NCBI GenBank assembly: GCA_022574065.1
Contig: JACZST010000153.1
Span: 1 to 5,185 of the forward strand
Length of the DNA stretch: 5,185 bases
Direction of reading: 5' to 3'
Origin: Acidobacteriota bacterium
Lineage (GTDB): Bacteria; Actinomycetota; Acidimicrobiia; Spongiisociales; UBA5794
In this document: one piece after another, positions 1-5,173 of the stretch
Layout of the letters: every line of letters begins with the position of its first letter
Position numbering within the stretch: the stretch's first letter is position 1
Position numbers and translations under genes: made by a program
The notes under the pieces: model-generated
Told to the model about the DNA's origin: nothing
Database searches by the model: none
What the model saw: the letters and a program-made list of their open reading frames with translations, nothing else

Positions 1-1
1 G

Positions 2-1054
2 CACGCTTCCAGGTTCGGTGTCGAGTTGACGACCCTTGACGAATTGCTGGCCGAAGCAGACTTTCTGACCATCCATATGCCTCGTACCCCGGAGACGGAG
101 GGGCTGATCGGCGCCGCTGCCTTCAAGAAGATGAAGGATGGCGTGCGGATCATCAACGCTGCCAGGGGCGGTATCGTCGACGAGGATGCCCTGGCGGCCG
201 CAGTGGCTGAAGGTACCGTCGCCGGCGCCGCCGTCGACGTGTACGCCGTCGAACCGACGACGGAGAGCCCACTCTTCGAGCTGTCCGCTGTGGTGGTCAC
301 CCCGCATCTCGGTGCTTCGACGAGAGAGGCCCAGGACAAGGCGGGAGCATCGGTCGCCGAAAGCGTGGCAGCCGCCCTCCGTGGCGAGCTGGTGTTGAAT
401 GCCGTCAACCTCGACTTCGGTGCCACCGTGTCCGAGGACATGGTGCCGTTTCTCAACCTCACTGAGCGTCTTGGTGCGATCTTCGTGCACGAGGCGCAGG
501 GGCTGCCCCCGACGCTGACGGTCCGCTGCGAGGGGCGCCTCCACGAGCTTTCGGTTCGCCCGCTGGCGCTCGCCGCCCTGAAGGGTGCTCTTCGTGTCGT
601 CAGTGAGGGACCGGTCTCTTACGTCAACGCACCGGTGCTTGCCCGGCACCATGGCGTGACGGTGACGGAGGCGTCGAGTCCCAACGCCGAGGGATATCAG
701 AACGTGATCCGCCTCACAGGCTCGGTCGACGGTGTGCAGCGATCGGTTGCCGGTACCTGGATGGAGACTCGGGGGCCGCTGTTGCTCGAGGTCGATGGGT
801 GCGAGTTCGAGGCGCCGCTGACCGAGTACCTGTTGCTGACCCGGGTGGCCGATGTTCCCGGTGCGATCGAGGAAGTCGTCGCATACGTTGGTGAGGCAGA
901 GCCCAATGTCCTGGATGTGACGGTCGGGCGCCATCCGGGTGACGGTGTAGCCATCGTGGTGATGGCGCTGGATCGCGGACTGACCACCGACGAGATCGAT
1001 GCATTGCTGACGGGTGATGCCGTTCAATCGGTGCGTTCGGTAGCTCTCGACTGA
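2..1054 (+). CDS. serA: D-3-phosphoglycerate dehydrogenase, 3' part (5' end outside window)
   Basis: Oxidises 3-phosphoglycerate to 3-phosphohydroxypyruvate with NAD, the first step of cytosolic serine synthesis. The frame is open to the left edge, so the TTG at 26 is internal and the gene is truncated by the window; 350 residues are present. Counting from the TTG, the catalytic Arg47 lies in NAARGG, Glu76 in DVYAVEP and His94 in PHLGAST; the spacing (29 and 18) matches what I recall for Mycobacterium tuberculosis SerA1. By that comparison about 180 N-terminal residues are missing. Residues ~130-265 form the extra allosteric-substrate-binding domain of long (about 530-residue) SerA proteins (markers VNAPVLA, SVAGT, VDG). 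Residues ~268-342 are a C-terminal ACT domain. The ACT effector loop reads VADVPG: the Asp and Asn ligand positions (D276, N294) are kept, but the usual Tyr or His at 274 is Val. It ends 4 bp from convergent pgpA. Confidence 0.96.
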   Translation, partial: HASRFGVELTTLDELLAEADFLTIHMPRTPETEGLIGAAAFKKMKDGVRIINAARGGIVDEDALAAAVAEGTVAGAAVDVYAVEPTTESPLFELSAVVVTPHLGASTREAQDKAGASVAESVAAALRGELVLNAVNLDFGATVSEDMVPFLNLTERLGAIFVHEAQGLPPTLTVRCEGRLHELSVRPLALAALKGALRVVSEGPVSYVNAPVLARHHGVTVTEASSPNAEGYQNVIRLTGSVDGVQRSVAGTWMETRGPLLLEVDGCEFEAPLTEYLLLTRVADVPGAIEEVVAYVGEAEPNVLDVTVGRHPGDGVAIVVMALDRGLTTDEIDALLTGDAVQSVRSVALD

Positions 1055-1058
1055 TGCT

Positions 1059-1508
1059 TCAAATGAGCCAGGCGACGAGCCAACCGGCGGCGAGGCCGTA
1101 GCCACCGGCAACGACGTCGTCCATCGTCACCCCGAGCGCCGCGGGTAACGCCTCGGCCTGTTTGACACCGGGCAGCACCTTGTAGATGTCGGCGGCCCTG
1201 GCGACGACGAGGGCGACCAGCCACGGCCAGCCGCTGAGGCCGATCAGCGCCAGCAGGCTGCCGGCAACCTCGTCGATCGTTATCCAACCCGGGTCTTCGT
1301 TTCTTGTCGTGAACGGCGCTGCCGACCACAGGGACAACGCCAGGGCCACGACGAACGCAATGGCCCCTATCCACCACTGATACCGCCACAGGAGCAGGGA
1401 CACCCCTGCTGCCAGGGCGGCGCCGAACGTGCCCGCTCCCCGATCGTTCCCCCACAGGCGTTGCGGGATCAAACCGAGGAAGAAACCGCTGGCGACGAAC
1501 CGACGCAT
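1059..1508 (-). CDS. pgpA: Phosphatidylglycerophosphatase A
   Basis: Removes the phosphate from phosphatidylglycerophosphate to give phosphatidylglycerol, at the cytoplasmic membrane. The product has 149 residues, close to the usual 150-170. Family signatures: EDPGWITIDEVAG (71-83, with D79/E80), R104 and D107 followed by IYK (equivalent to FRxFDixKPxPI), and the C-terminal MDDVVAGGYG (129-138). Hydrophobic segments at about 29-40, 46-62, 82-102 and 136-149 fit an integral membrane protein. Deviations: the N-terminal motif, usually like PxAPGTxGS, reads IPQRLWGNDRGAGTFGA, with a few extra residues and Gly-Ala for Ala-Pro, and the usual KP is KV (110-111). The ATG at 1508 is chosen because it begins just before the conserved ASGFFLGLIP segment; no Shine-Dalgarno sequence is evident. 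It is the only clearly supported minus-strand gene, convergent with serA and divergent from ilvE, so it is probably transcribed alone. Confidence 0.92.
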   Translation of the reverse strand: MRRFVASGFFLGLIPQRLWGNDRGAGTFGAALAAGVSLLLWRYQWWIGAIAFVVALALSLWSAAPFTTRNEDPGWITIDEVAGSLLALIGLSGWPWLVALVVARAADIYKVLPGVKQAEALPAALGVTMDDVVAGGYGLAAGWLVAWLI

Positions 1509-1512
1509 GAGA

Positions 1513-1558
1513 TGAGTATCAAGTACTCAGAACCAAGTACCAAGTATCCGCATACTTG
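1513..1558. repeat. Cluster of CAAGTAY direct and inverted repeats
   Basis: CAAGTAC occurs at 1520-1526 and 1534-1540, CAAGTAT follows at 1541-1547, and the inverted copy ATACTTG is at 1552-1558. Two perfect inverted repeats result: TGAGTA/TACTCA (1513-1518 with 1524-1529, 5-nt gap) and CAAGTAT/ATACTTG (1541-1547 with 1552-1558, 4-nt loop). The repeat start points are 14 and 7 bp apart. The tract is AT-rich compared with its surroundings and begins 5 bp from the pgpA start codon. It could be an operator, a short intergenic repeat family or a decayed element; the sequence alone does not decide. Confidence 0.6.
1515..1543 (-). promoter_or_regulatory. Possible pgpA promoter (leaderless type)
   Basis: On the minus strand TTGGTA (1538-1543) and GATACT (1515-1520) are separated by 17 bp, each matching 4 of 6 bases of the -35 and -10 consensus. 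The -10-like box ends 6 nt before the pgpA ATG, where transcription would start at or near the start codon. This would suit a leaderless mRNA, common in actinobacteria, and the lack of a Shine-Dalgarno sequence. The boxes lie inside the CAAGTAY repeats, so the match may be incidental. Weak call. Confidence 0.25.
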
Positions 1559-1568
1559 CTGCTCGCTA

Positions 1569-1715
1569 TCAGCTTTCGATCATGGCAATACTCTGGCGAC
1601 GAATCCCAGCGAGGTCTCCATGCGCACCGTTCAGCTCGGCGATGATCGTGTCCTCTCCGACCCGCGTGCATCCGTAGCCAGGAGCGGGAAAGTGGATCAC
1701 CTTCTGCTGAGACAC
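1569..1715 (-). CDS. Possible small protein, 48 residues, unknown
   Basis: A minus-strand frame starting with GTG at 1715 and ending in TGA at 1569 would encode a 48-residue protein beginning VSQQKVIHFPAPGYG. Support: GAGAGG lies 6 nt upstream of the GTG as a plausible ribosome-binding site; 33 of 48 third codon positions are G or C; and first positions are rich in G, as in the real genes here. The frame stays open upstream to an ATG at 1772, inside the start of ilvE, but the extra stretch is rich in Arg and Ser and looks non-coding. There is no signal peptide or membrane segment, and I do not recognise the family. It would lie 60 bp upstream of pgpA on the same strand, with the CAAGTAY repeats between. 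It may instead be the tail of a decayed gene or a chance frame. Confidence 0.3.
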   Translation of the reverse strand: MSQQKVIHFPAPGYGCTRVGEDTIIAELNGAHGDLAGIRRQSIAMIES

Positions 1716-1762
1716 CCGGCACCTCTCGCTGCTCGCTCTACGGACATGCTTGACTAACCGAC

Positions 1763-2677
1763 GTGGAGCCAACCAAGTTCATCTGGAAAGATGGCGAGCT
1801 GATCCCGTGGGCCGAGGCCAACGTGCACGTGCTCTCTCACGGGCTGCACTACGGGACCGGTGCCTTCGAGGGAATCCGATCCTACGAGACCAAGCGAGGC
1901 CCGGCCGTCTTCCGCCTCACCGAGCACATGGAGCGCCTCGCCCGGTCGTGCAAGGCCCTCGGCATTCCTGTCGATTGGACCGCAGACGAGCTGGTCAAGG
2001 CCGCCAAGGAGCTGCTTGCGGTCAACGAGCTGCGCGCCGGCTACATCCGGCCCGTTGTGTTCTACGGATCGGGGTCGATGGGACTGAACCCTGCAGGGGC
2101 GGCGGTTCATACCTTCATCGCCACCTGGGAATGGGGCGCCTATCTCGGCGAAGAGGGCGTCAAGAACGGCATCTCGGTAAAGGTGTCGTCGTGGCGGCGG
2201 ATCAACCATGAGTCAATGATGCCGAACGCAAAGATCACCGGCGGCTACGTCAACTCGGTCCTGGCCAAACAGGAGGCACTGCGGGGAGGCTACGACGAGG
2301 CGTTGATGCTCAATACCGATGGATTTGTTTCCGAGGGCAGCGGCGAGAACCTCTTCGTGATCCGCGATGGGGTTGCGACAACCCCGCCCATCGCCGCCGG
2401 CGTCCTCGAGGGCCTGACCCGTGACACGATGATCACGCTGCTTCGCGAGGAAGGGGTGGAGGTGGCCGAGACCCAGGTCACCCGCACCGACCTCTATTAC
2501 GCCGATGAGATGTTCCTGACGGGGACTGCCGCCGAGATCACCCCGATCCGTCTGGTCGACGACCAGCCGGTGGGGGCAGGGGAGCCTGGTCCGATCACCC
2601 GCCTGGCCCAGGAGCGGTTCATAGAGGTGGTAACCGGTGAGGACGATCGGCACGCCGACTGGCTCGAGTACGTCTGA
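1763..2677 (+). CDS. ilvE: Branched-chain amino acid aminotransferase
   Basis: PLP-dependent fold-type IV (class IV) aminotransferase that interconverts leucine, isoleucine and valine with their 2-oxo acids, using glutamate/2-oxoglutarate; cytosolic. The 304 residues match the short bacterial IlvE type. Visible motifs: HGLHYGTGAFEGIRSY (26-41), marking branched-chain rather than D-amino-acid enzymes; YIRP (94-97); the PLP-binding Lys157 in NAKITGGYVNS; E191 in SEGSGENLF, on the cofactor ring nitrogen side; and TGTAAEITPI (253-262), which holds the cofactor phosphate. The GTG at 1763 is the only sensible start: an in-frame stop lies at 1751-1753 and IWKDGELIPW follows at once, as in the family. 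There is no clear Shine-Dalgarno sequence. It is the first gene of a three-gene run; the next start codon directly follows its stop. Confidence 0.97.
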   Translation: MEPTKFIWKDGELIPWAEANVHVLSHGLHYGTGAFEGIRSYETKRGPAVFRLTEHMERLARSCKALGIPVDWTADELVKAAKELLAVNELRAGYIRPVVFYGSGSMGLNPAGAAVHTFIATWEWGAYLGEEGVKNGISVKVSSWRRINHESMMPNAKITGGYVNSVLAKQEALRGGYDEALMLNTDGFVSEGSGENLFVIRDGVATTPPIAAGVLEGLTRDTMITLLREEGVEVAETQVTRTDLYYADEMFLTGTAAEITPIRLVDDQPVGAGEPGPITRLAQERFIEVVTGEDDRHADWLEYV

Positions 2678-3442
2678 ATGAAGATCGTCCGAGTCGACAC
2701 GCCCGTCGACGACATCACCTACGGAGCGGTCGAGCCCGAGGGCATCCGCCTGTACCGGGGCACGCCATTCGTCGCCTGGGAACCCACCGAGACCGTCGTG
2801 GCCTGGAACGACGCCAAGCTGCTGGCGCCGGTCATCCCGACGAAGGTCATCGCCGTCGGCCAGAACTACGAGGACCATGCATCCGAGATGGGCAACGACG
2901 TGCCCGAGGCACCGATCCTGTTCTTGAAGCCGCCAACCTCGGTGATCGGGCCGCTGCAGGCGATCCGGCTGCCAGACCAGTCCAATGAGGTTCACCACGA
3001 GGCGGAGCTTGCTGTGGTGATCGGGAGGGTGACCAGGAATGTCGCCATCGAGGACGTCGGTCCGCAGATCCTCGGTTACACGGCGGCCAACGACGTCACC
3101 GCCCGCGACCTGCAGCTCGCAGACGGTCAGTGGACGAGAGCCAAGGGATTCGACTCGTTCTGCCCGTTAGGGCCTGCGATCGACACCGACTTCGACCCGC
3201 AGGAGGGTCAATCCATCGTGGCCAGAGTCAACGACGACACTCGCCAGTCGGCAACGACGGCCGAGTTGGTTTTCGGTGTCGGCGAGCTGGTCTCCTTCAT
3301 CTCGTCTGTGATGACGCTGCTGCCGGGCGATGTGATCCTGACCGGGACCCCGGCGGGCGTCGGCCCCATCGTCCCCGGCGATCGCGTCGAGGTCGAGATC
3401 GAGGGAATCGGGGTGCTGGTCAACCCGGTGGTGGCGGGGTGA
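2678..3442 (+). CDS. Fumarylacetoacetate hydrolase (FAH) family protein
   Basis: A 254-residue metal-dependent enzyme of the FAH fold, close to the YcgM/FAHD1 group of acylpyruvases, oxaloacetate decarboxylases and 2-hydroxyhepta-2,4-dienedioate isomerases. Residues 1-55 form the small N-terminal domain of this subgroup; the FAH catalytic domain follows. GQNYEDHASEM (61-71) carries the likely catalytic pair H67/E70. The metal ligands are E108 and E110 in VHHEAELAVVIG and D139 in ANDVTARDLQ; the 29-residue spacing matches FAHD1 as I recall it. K156 in AKGFDSF and TGTPAGVG (222-229) are further family marks. The ATG directly follows the ilvE stop and no ribosome site is evident, so translation is probably coupled. 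The stop overlaps the gltX start. From memory, Mycobacterium tuberculosis has such a gene (Rv2993c) next to gltX. The true substrate is unknown; older labels as a homoprotocatechuate-pathway enzyme are not supported by this context. Confidence 0.95.
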   Translation: MKIVRVDTPVDDITYGAVEPEGIRLYRGTPFVAWEPTETVVAWNDAKLLAPVIPTKVIAVGQNYEDHASEMGNDVPEAPILFLKPPTSVIGPLQAIRLPDQSNEVHHEAELAVVIGRVTRNVAIEDVGPQILGYTAANDVTARDLQLADGQWTRAKGFDSFCPLGPAIDTDFDPQEGQSIVARVNDDTRQSATTAELVFGVGELVSFISSVMTLLPGDVILTGTPAGVGPIVPGDRVEVEIEGIGVLVNPVVAG

Positions 3443-4905
3443 CGGTGTCGGGAAGCGCCCCCAGGGTTCGCTTCGCACCTTCGCCGACCGGGTACCTCCA
3501 CGTCGGAGGGGCGCGGACTGCGCTGTACAACTGGCTGTTTGCCAGGGGCAGCGGGGGGACCATGATCCTGCGTTCCGACGACACCGATGAGGCACGCAAC
3601 ACTGACGAATACGCCAAGGACATCGTGGACTCGATGCGGTGGCTCGGCCTCGACTGGGACGAGGGCATCGAGGTCGGAGGGAGCCACGGCTCGTATCGCC
3701 AGTCCGATCGCCTCGATCGGTACGGTGAGGTTGCCGATCAGCTCGTCGCCGAAGGCAAGGCGTACGAGAGTTTCGTCACCAAGGACGAGCTCGACACCTT
3801 CCACGCCATGGCTCGGTCGCTTGGCGTCTCCCCTGCGTACGACGGCGGAGCCGAGCCCGATGAGTTTGGTGTGGCGGCACGTCGATTGGCTGGAGTCGCG
3901 CCGACGATCCGGTTCCGGATACCGCGGCCCGGCGAGACCACGTTCGACGACATCGTACGCGGCGGGGTGACCTTCGATCACGCCCAAGTCGACGACTTTG
4001 TCATCCTCCGCTCGGACCGGACCCCGACGTACCACCTGGCCTCGACGGTCGACGACGTCGACTACCGCATCACCCACGTGGTGCGTGGAGAAGACCTCCT
4101 CGCCTCGACCCCGAAGCACATTCTGCTCACCCAGGCGATGGGGGGCGAAGTACCTCGCTACGCCCATCTCTCGTTGCTGATGGGACCAGACGGGAAGAAG
4201 CTGTCGAAGCGACATGGACATACCTCGATTGCGGCGTACCGCGACGAGGGATACCTGTCGGGGGCCGTAGTCAACTACCTGGCGCTGCTGGGGTGGAACC
4301 CGGGTGAGGATGACACCACGGTCTCGCTCGACGAGATGGTGGAGCGGTTTCAACTCGACAGCGTTTCTCGAAACCCTGCGATCTTCGACGCCGAAAAGCT
4401 CGCCTGGCTCAACGGGTTGTACATCAGGGAACTCGATACCACCGCCTTCACCGAACGGATCACTCCCATCGTCGAGGCCGACCTCGAACGATCGTTGACC
4501 GAAGACGAGCGGGCGACGCTGCAGGCCATCGCGCCGCTGATCCAGGAGCGGACAAAGCTGCTGCCGGATGCCGCCGGTCAGGTTCGGTTCCTCTTTGCGG
4601 ATGTCGCATACGACGAGCCTTCTTGGGAGAAGGTGATGACAGGAACCGACGCGTTCCGGGTGCTCGAAGCGGCACACAAACGCCTTGATGGGGTTACCGA
4701 CTGGCGATCCGAGGAGATCGAAGCCGAGCTGCGGGCCATGCTCGGTGACCTGGAGCTTGGTGCCAGCAAGGGGTTCCAACCGGTCAGGGTGGCGGTGTCT
4801 GGTTCAACGGTGAGCCCTCCGTTGTTCGAGTCGGTCGAGGCGTTGGGCAGGGAACGCACCCTGGCACGGTTGGCCGCTGCCAAGGCCAGGCTCGACGCTG
4901 AGTAG
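3439..4905 (+). CDS. gltX: Glutamyl-tRNA synthetase (GluRS)
   Basis: Class I aminoacyl-tRNA synthetase joining glutamate to tRNA using ATP; cytosolic. The 488 residues match the usual length of about 490. The Rossmann-fold catalytic domain opens with RFAPSPTGYLHVGG (11-24), where HVGG is the GluRS form of HIGH. HVVRGEDLLASTPKH (213-227) and KLSKR (254-258, the KMSKS loop) follow. The C-terminal anticodon-binding domain includes RNPAIFDAEKLAWLNGLYI (311-329) and a closing SPPLFESVEALGRERTL (459-475). The GTG at 3439 overlaps the preceding stop (GTGA) and places PSPTG at residue 15, as is typical; a GTG at 3445 is the alternative. The frame is open much further upstream (to 3130), but that part lies inside the FAH gene and has no GluRS similarity. 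tRNA-Gln and tRNA-Glu follow. By actinobacterial precedent it is probably non-discriminating, charging both; this is inferred from context. Confidence 0.97.
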   Translation: MTVSGSAPRVRFAPSPTGYLHVGGARTALYNWLFARGSGGTMILRSDDTDEARNTDEYAKDIVDSMRWLGLDWDEGIEVGGSHGSYRQSDRLDRYGEVADQLVAEGKAYESFVTKDELDTFHAMARSLGVSPAYDGGAEPDEFGVAARRLAGVAPTIRFRIPRPGETTFDDIVRGGVTFDHAQVDDFVILRSDRTPTYHLASTVDDVDYRITHVVRGEDLLASTPKHILLTQAMGGEVPRYAHLSLLMGPDGKKLSKRHGHTSIAAYRDEGYLSGAVVNYLALLGWNPGEDDTTVSLDEMVERFQLDSVSRNPAIFDAEKLAWLNGLYIRELDTTAFTERITPIVEADLERSLTEDERATLQAIAPLIQERTKLLPDAAGQVRFLFADVAYDEPSWEKVMTGTDAFRVLEAAHKRLDGVTDWRSEEIEAELRAMLGDLELGASKGFQPVRVAVSGSTVSPPLFESVEALGRERTLARLAAAKARLDAE

Positions 4906-4926
4906 TTGATGATTGGCAAGTTCTCC

Positions 4927-4956
4927 TTGGCAATATCGGTCGTTGCAACGTATCCT
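4927..4956 (+). promoter_or_regulatory. Possible promoter of the tRNA-Gln/tRNA-Glu unit
   Basis: TTGGCA (4927-4932, 5 of 6 to the -35 consensus) and TATCCT (4951-4956, fitting the TAnnnT form of actinobacterial -10 boxes) are 18 bp apart. Transcription would start near 4963, a few bases before the tRNA-Gln 5' end at 4968, a normal position for a tRNA promoter. A second TTGGCAA sits 14 bp upstream (4913-4919) with no matching -10. No terminator separates gltX from the tRNAs, so read-through from gltX is also possible. Confidence 0.45.
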
Positions 4957-4967
4957 TCCGGCCGCCC

Positions 4968-5039
4968 TCGGGGGTGGTGTAATTGGCAACACACCGGGTT
5001 CTGGTCCCGTCATTGGGGGTTCGAGTCCTCCCCCCCGAG
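4968..5039 (+). tRNA. tRNA-Gln (anticodon CTG)
   Basis: A complete 72-nt cloverleaf. Acceptor TCGGGGG (4968-4974) pairs with CCCCCGA (5032-5038), and the discriminator is G5039. D stem GTGT/ACAC encloses an 8-nt loop containing GG. The anticodon loop is TTCTGGT (4999-5005), anticodon CTG at 5001-5003, reading CAG. The variable loop is CATT; T stem GGGGG/CCTCC (one G-U pair) has loop TTCGAGT. CCA is not encoded: the discriminator is followed by CGG, so it must be added after transcription. The outermost anticodon-stem pair (27-43) is a C-U mismatch. The U1-A72 pair is the known bacterial GatCAB identity feature of tRNA-Gln, and U11-A24 plus the absence of nucleotide 47 resemble tRNA-Glu, consistent with charging by the upstream GluRS and then amidation. 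CAA codons would need another tRNA-Gln elsewhere. Confidence 0.98.
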
Positions 5040-5041
5040 CG

Positions 5042-5060
5042 GGCGGCTCGCTGAGCCGCC
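5042..5060 (+). other. GC-rich hairpin between the two tRNAs
   Basis: GGCGGCTC (5042-5049) and GAGCCGCC (5053-5060) form a perfect 8-bp stem with a 3-nt GCT loop. It begins 3 nt after the tRNA-Gln discriminator and ends 5 nt before tRNA-Glu, filling most of the 26-nt spacer. No T run follows, so it is more likely an RNA processing or spacer structure than an ordinary terminator; a U-less terminator that lowers tRNA-Glu output cannot be ruled out. Confidence 0.55.
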
Positions 5061-5065
5061 ACCCT

Positions 5066-5141
5066 GGCCCCGTCGTCTAGCGGCCTAGGACGCCGCCCTC
5101 TCAAGGCGGTAGCGTGGGTTCAAATCCCATCGGGGCTACCA
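5066..5141 (+). tRNA. tRNA-Glu (anticodon CTC)
   Basis: A complete cloverleaf with encoded CCA (5139-5141). Acceptor GGCCCCG (5066-5072) pairs with CGGGGCT (5131-5137); the outermost pair is G1-U72 and the discriminator is A5138. D stem GTCT/GGAC includes a U13-G22 wobble. Anticodon stem CCGCC/GGCGG encloses CTCTCAA (5098-5104), anticodon CTC at 5100-5102, reading GAG. The variable loop is TAGC; T stem GTGGG/CCCAT has loop TTCAAAT. U11-A24, U13-G22 and the missing nucleotide 47 are recognition features known for GluRS. It has its own encoded CCA whereas the tRNA-Gln does not. It is probably co-transcribed with tRNA-Gln, and a strong stem-loop follows after a single base. GAA codons would need or prefer a TTC-anticodon tRNA elsewhere. 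Confidence 0.98.
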
Positions 5142-5142
5142 A

Positions 5143-5173
5143 GCAGAAACCCTTGTACATCAAGGGTTTCTGC
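5143..5173 (+). terminator. Stem-loop terminator after tRNA-Glu
   Basis: GCAGAAACCCTTG (5143-5155) and CAAGGGTTTCTGC (5161-5173) form a perfect 13-bp stem with a 5-nt TACAT loop, one base after the tRNA-Glu CCA. The downstream GCGTTTGG has only a three-T run, so it is not a classic U-tract terminator, but strong hairpins with poor U-tracts are common in actinobacteria. Its position marks the likely end of the tRNA transcript. The symmetric stem could also act for a gene entering from the right. Confidence 0.75.

Larger units (their letters stand above)
1509..1762. other. Divergent intergenic region between pgpA and ilvE
   Basis: The largest stretch (254 bp) without a confidently called gene. 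Besides the CAAGTAY repeats and the possible 48-residue frame, it has the 10-bp direct repeat GCTGCTCGCT at 1558-1567 and 1728-1737. The promoter of the ilvE-FAH-gltX run should lie here, but I see no convincing -35/-10 pair upstream of 1763, no terminator-like leader, and no riboswitch or T-box signature. Confidence 0.6.

Noticed and set aside
26..28. TTG as the start of serA
   Set aside because: The frame continues open to the window edge with SerA-like residues, and the dehydrogenase needs about 180 more N-terminal residues.
1111..1120. 10-bp palindrome ACGACGTCGT as a possible operator
   Set aside because: It lies in the pgpA codons for the conserved MDDVVAG motif; Asp-Asp-Val-Val codons produce the palindrome.
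1024..1455. 143-codon minus-strand frame overlapping pgpA
   Set aside because: Arg/Gly-rich out-of-frame shadow; the pgpA frame carries all the conserved motifs.
1461..1757. 98-codon plus-strand frame through the intergenic region
   Set aside because: Begins inside pgpA on the opposite strand, has unremarkable composition and no ribosome site or known motif.
2213..2998. 261-codon minus-strand frame across ilvE and the FAH gene
   Set aside because: Antisense to catalytic motifs of two real genes; no family resemblance.
3130..3438. Upstream in-frame extension of gltX
   Set aside because: It overlaps the conserved C-terminal half of the FAH gene in another frame, is Arg/Gly-rich, and GluRS proteins begin just before PSPTG.
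3208..4779. 523-codon open frame on the minus strand opposite the FAH gene and gltX
   Set aside because: It mirrors two clearly recognised genes, has no recognisable motif, and is the expected by-product of GC-rich codon use.
4906..5088. 60-codon plus-strand frame over the tRNA genes
   Set aside because: It is a translation of the promoter region and two tRNA genes.
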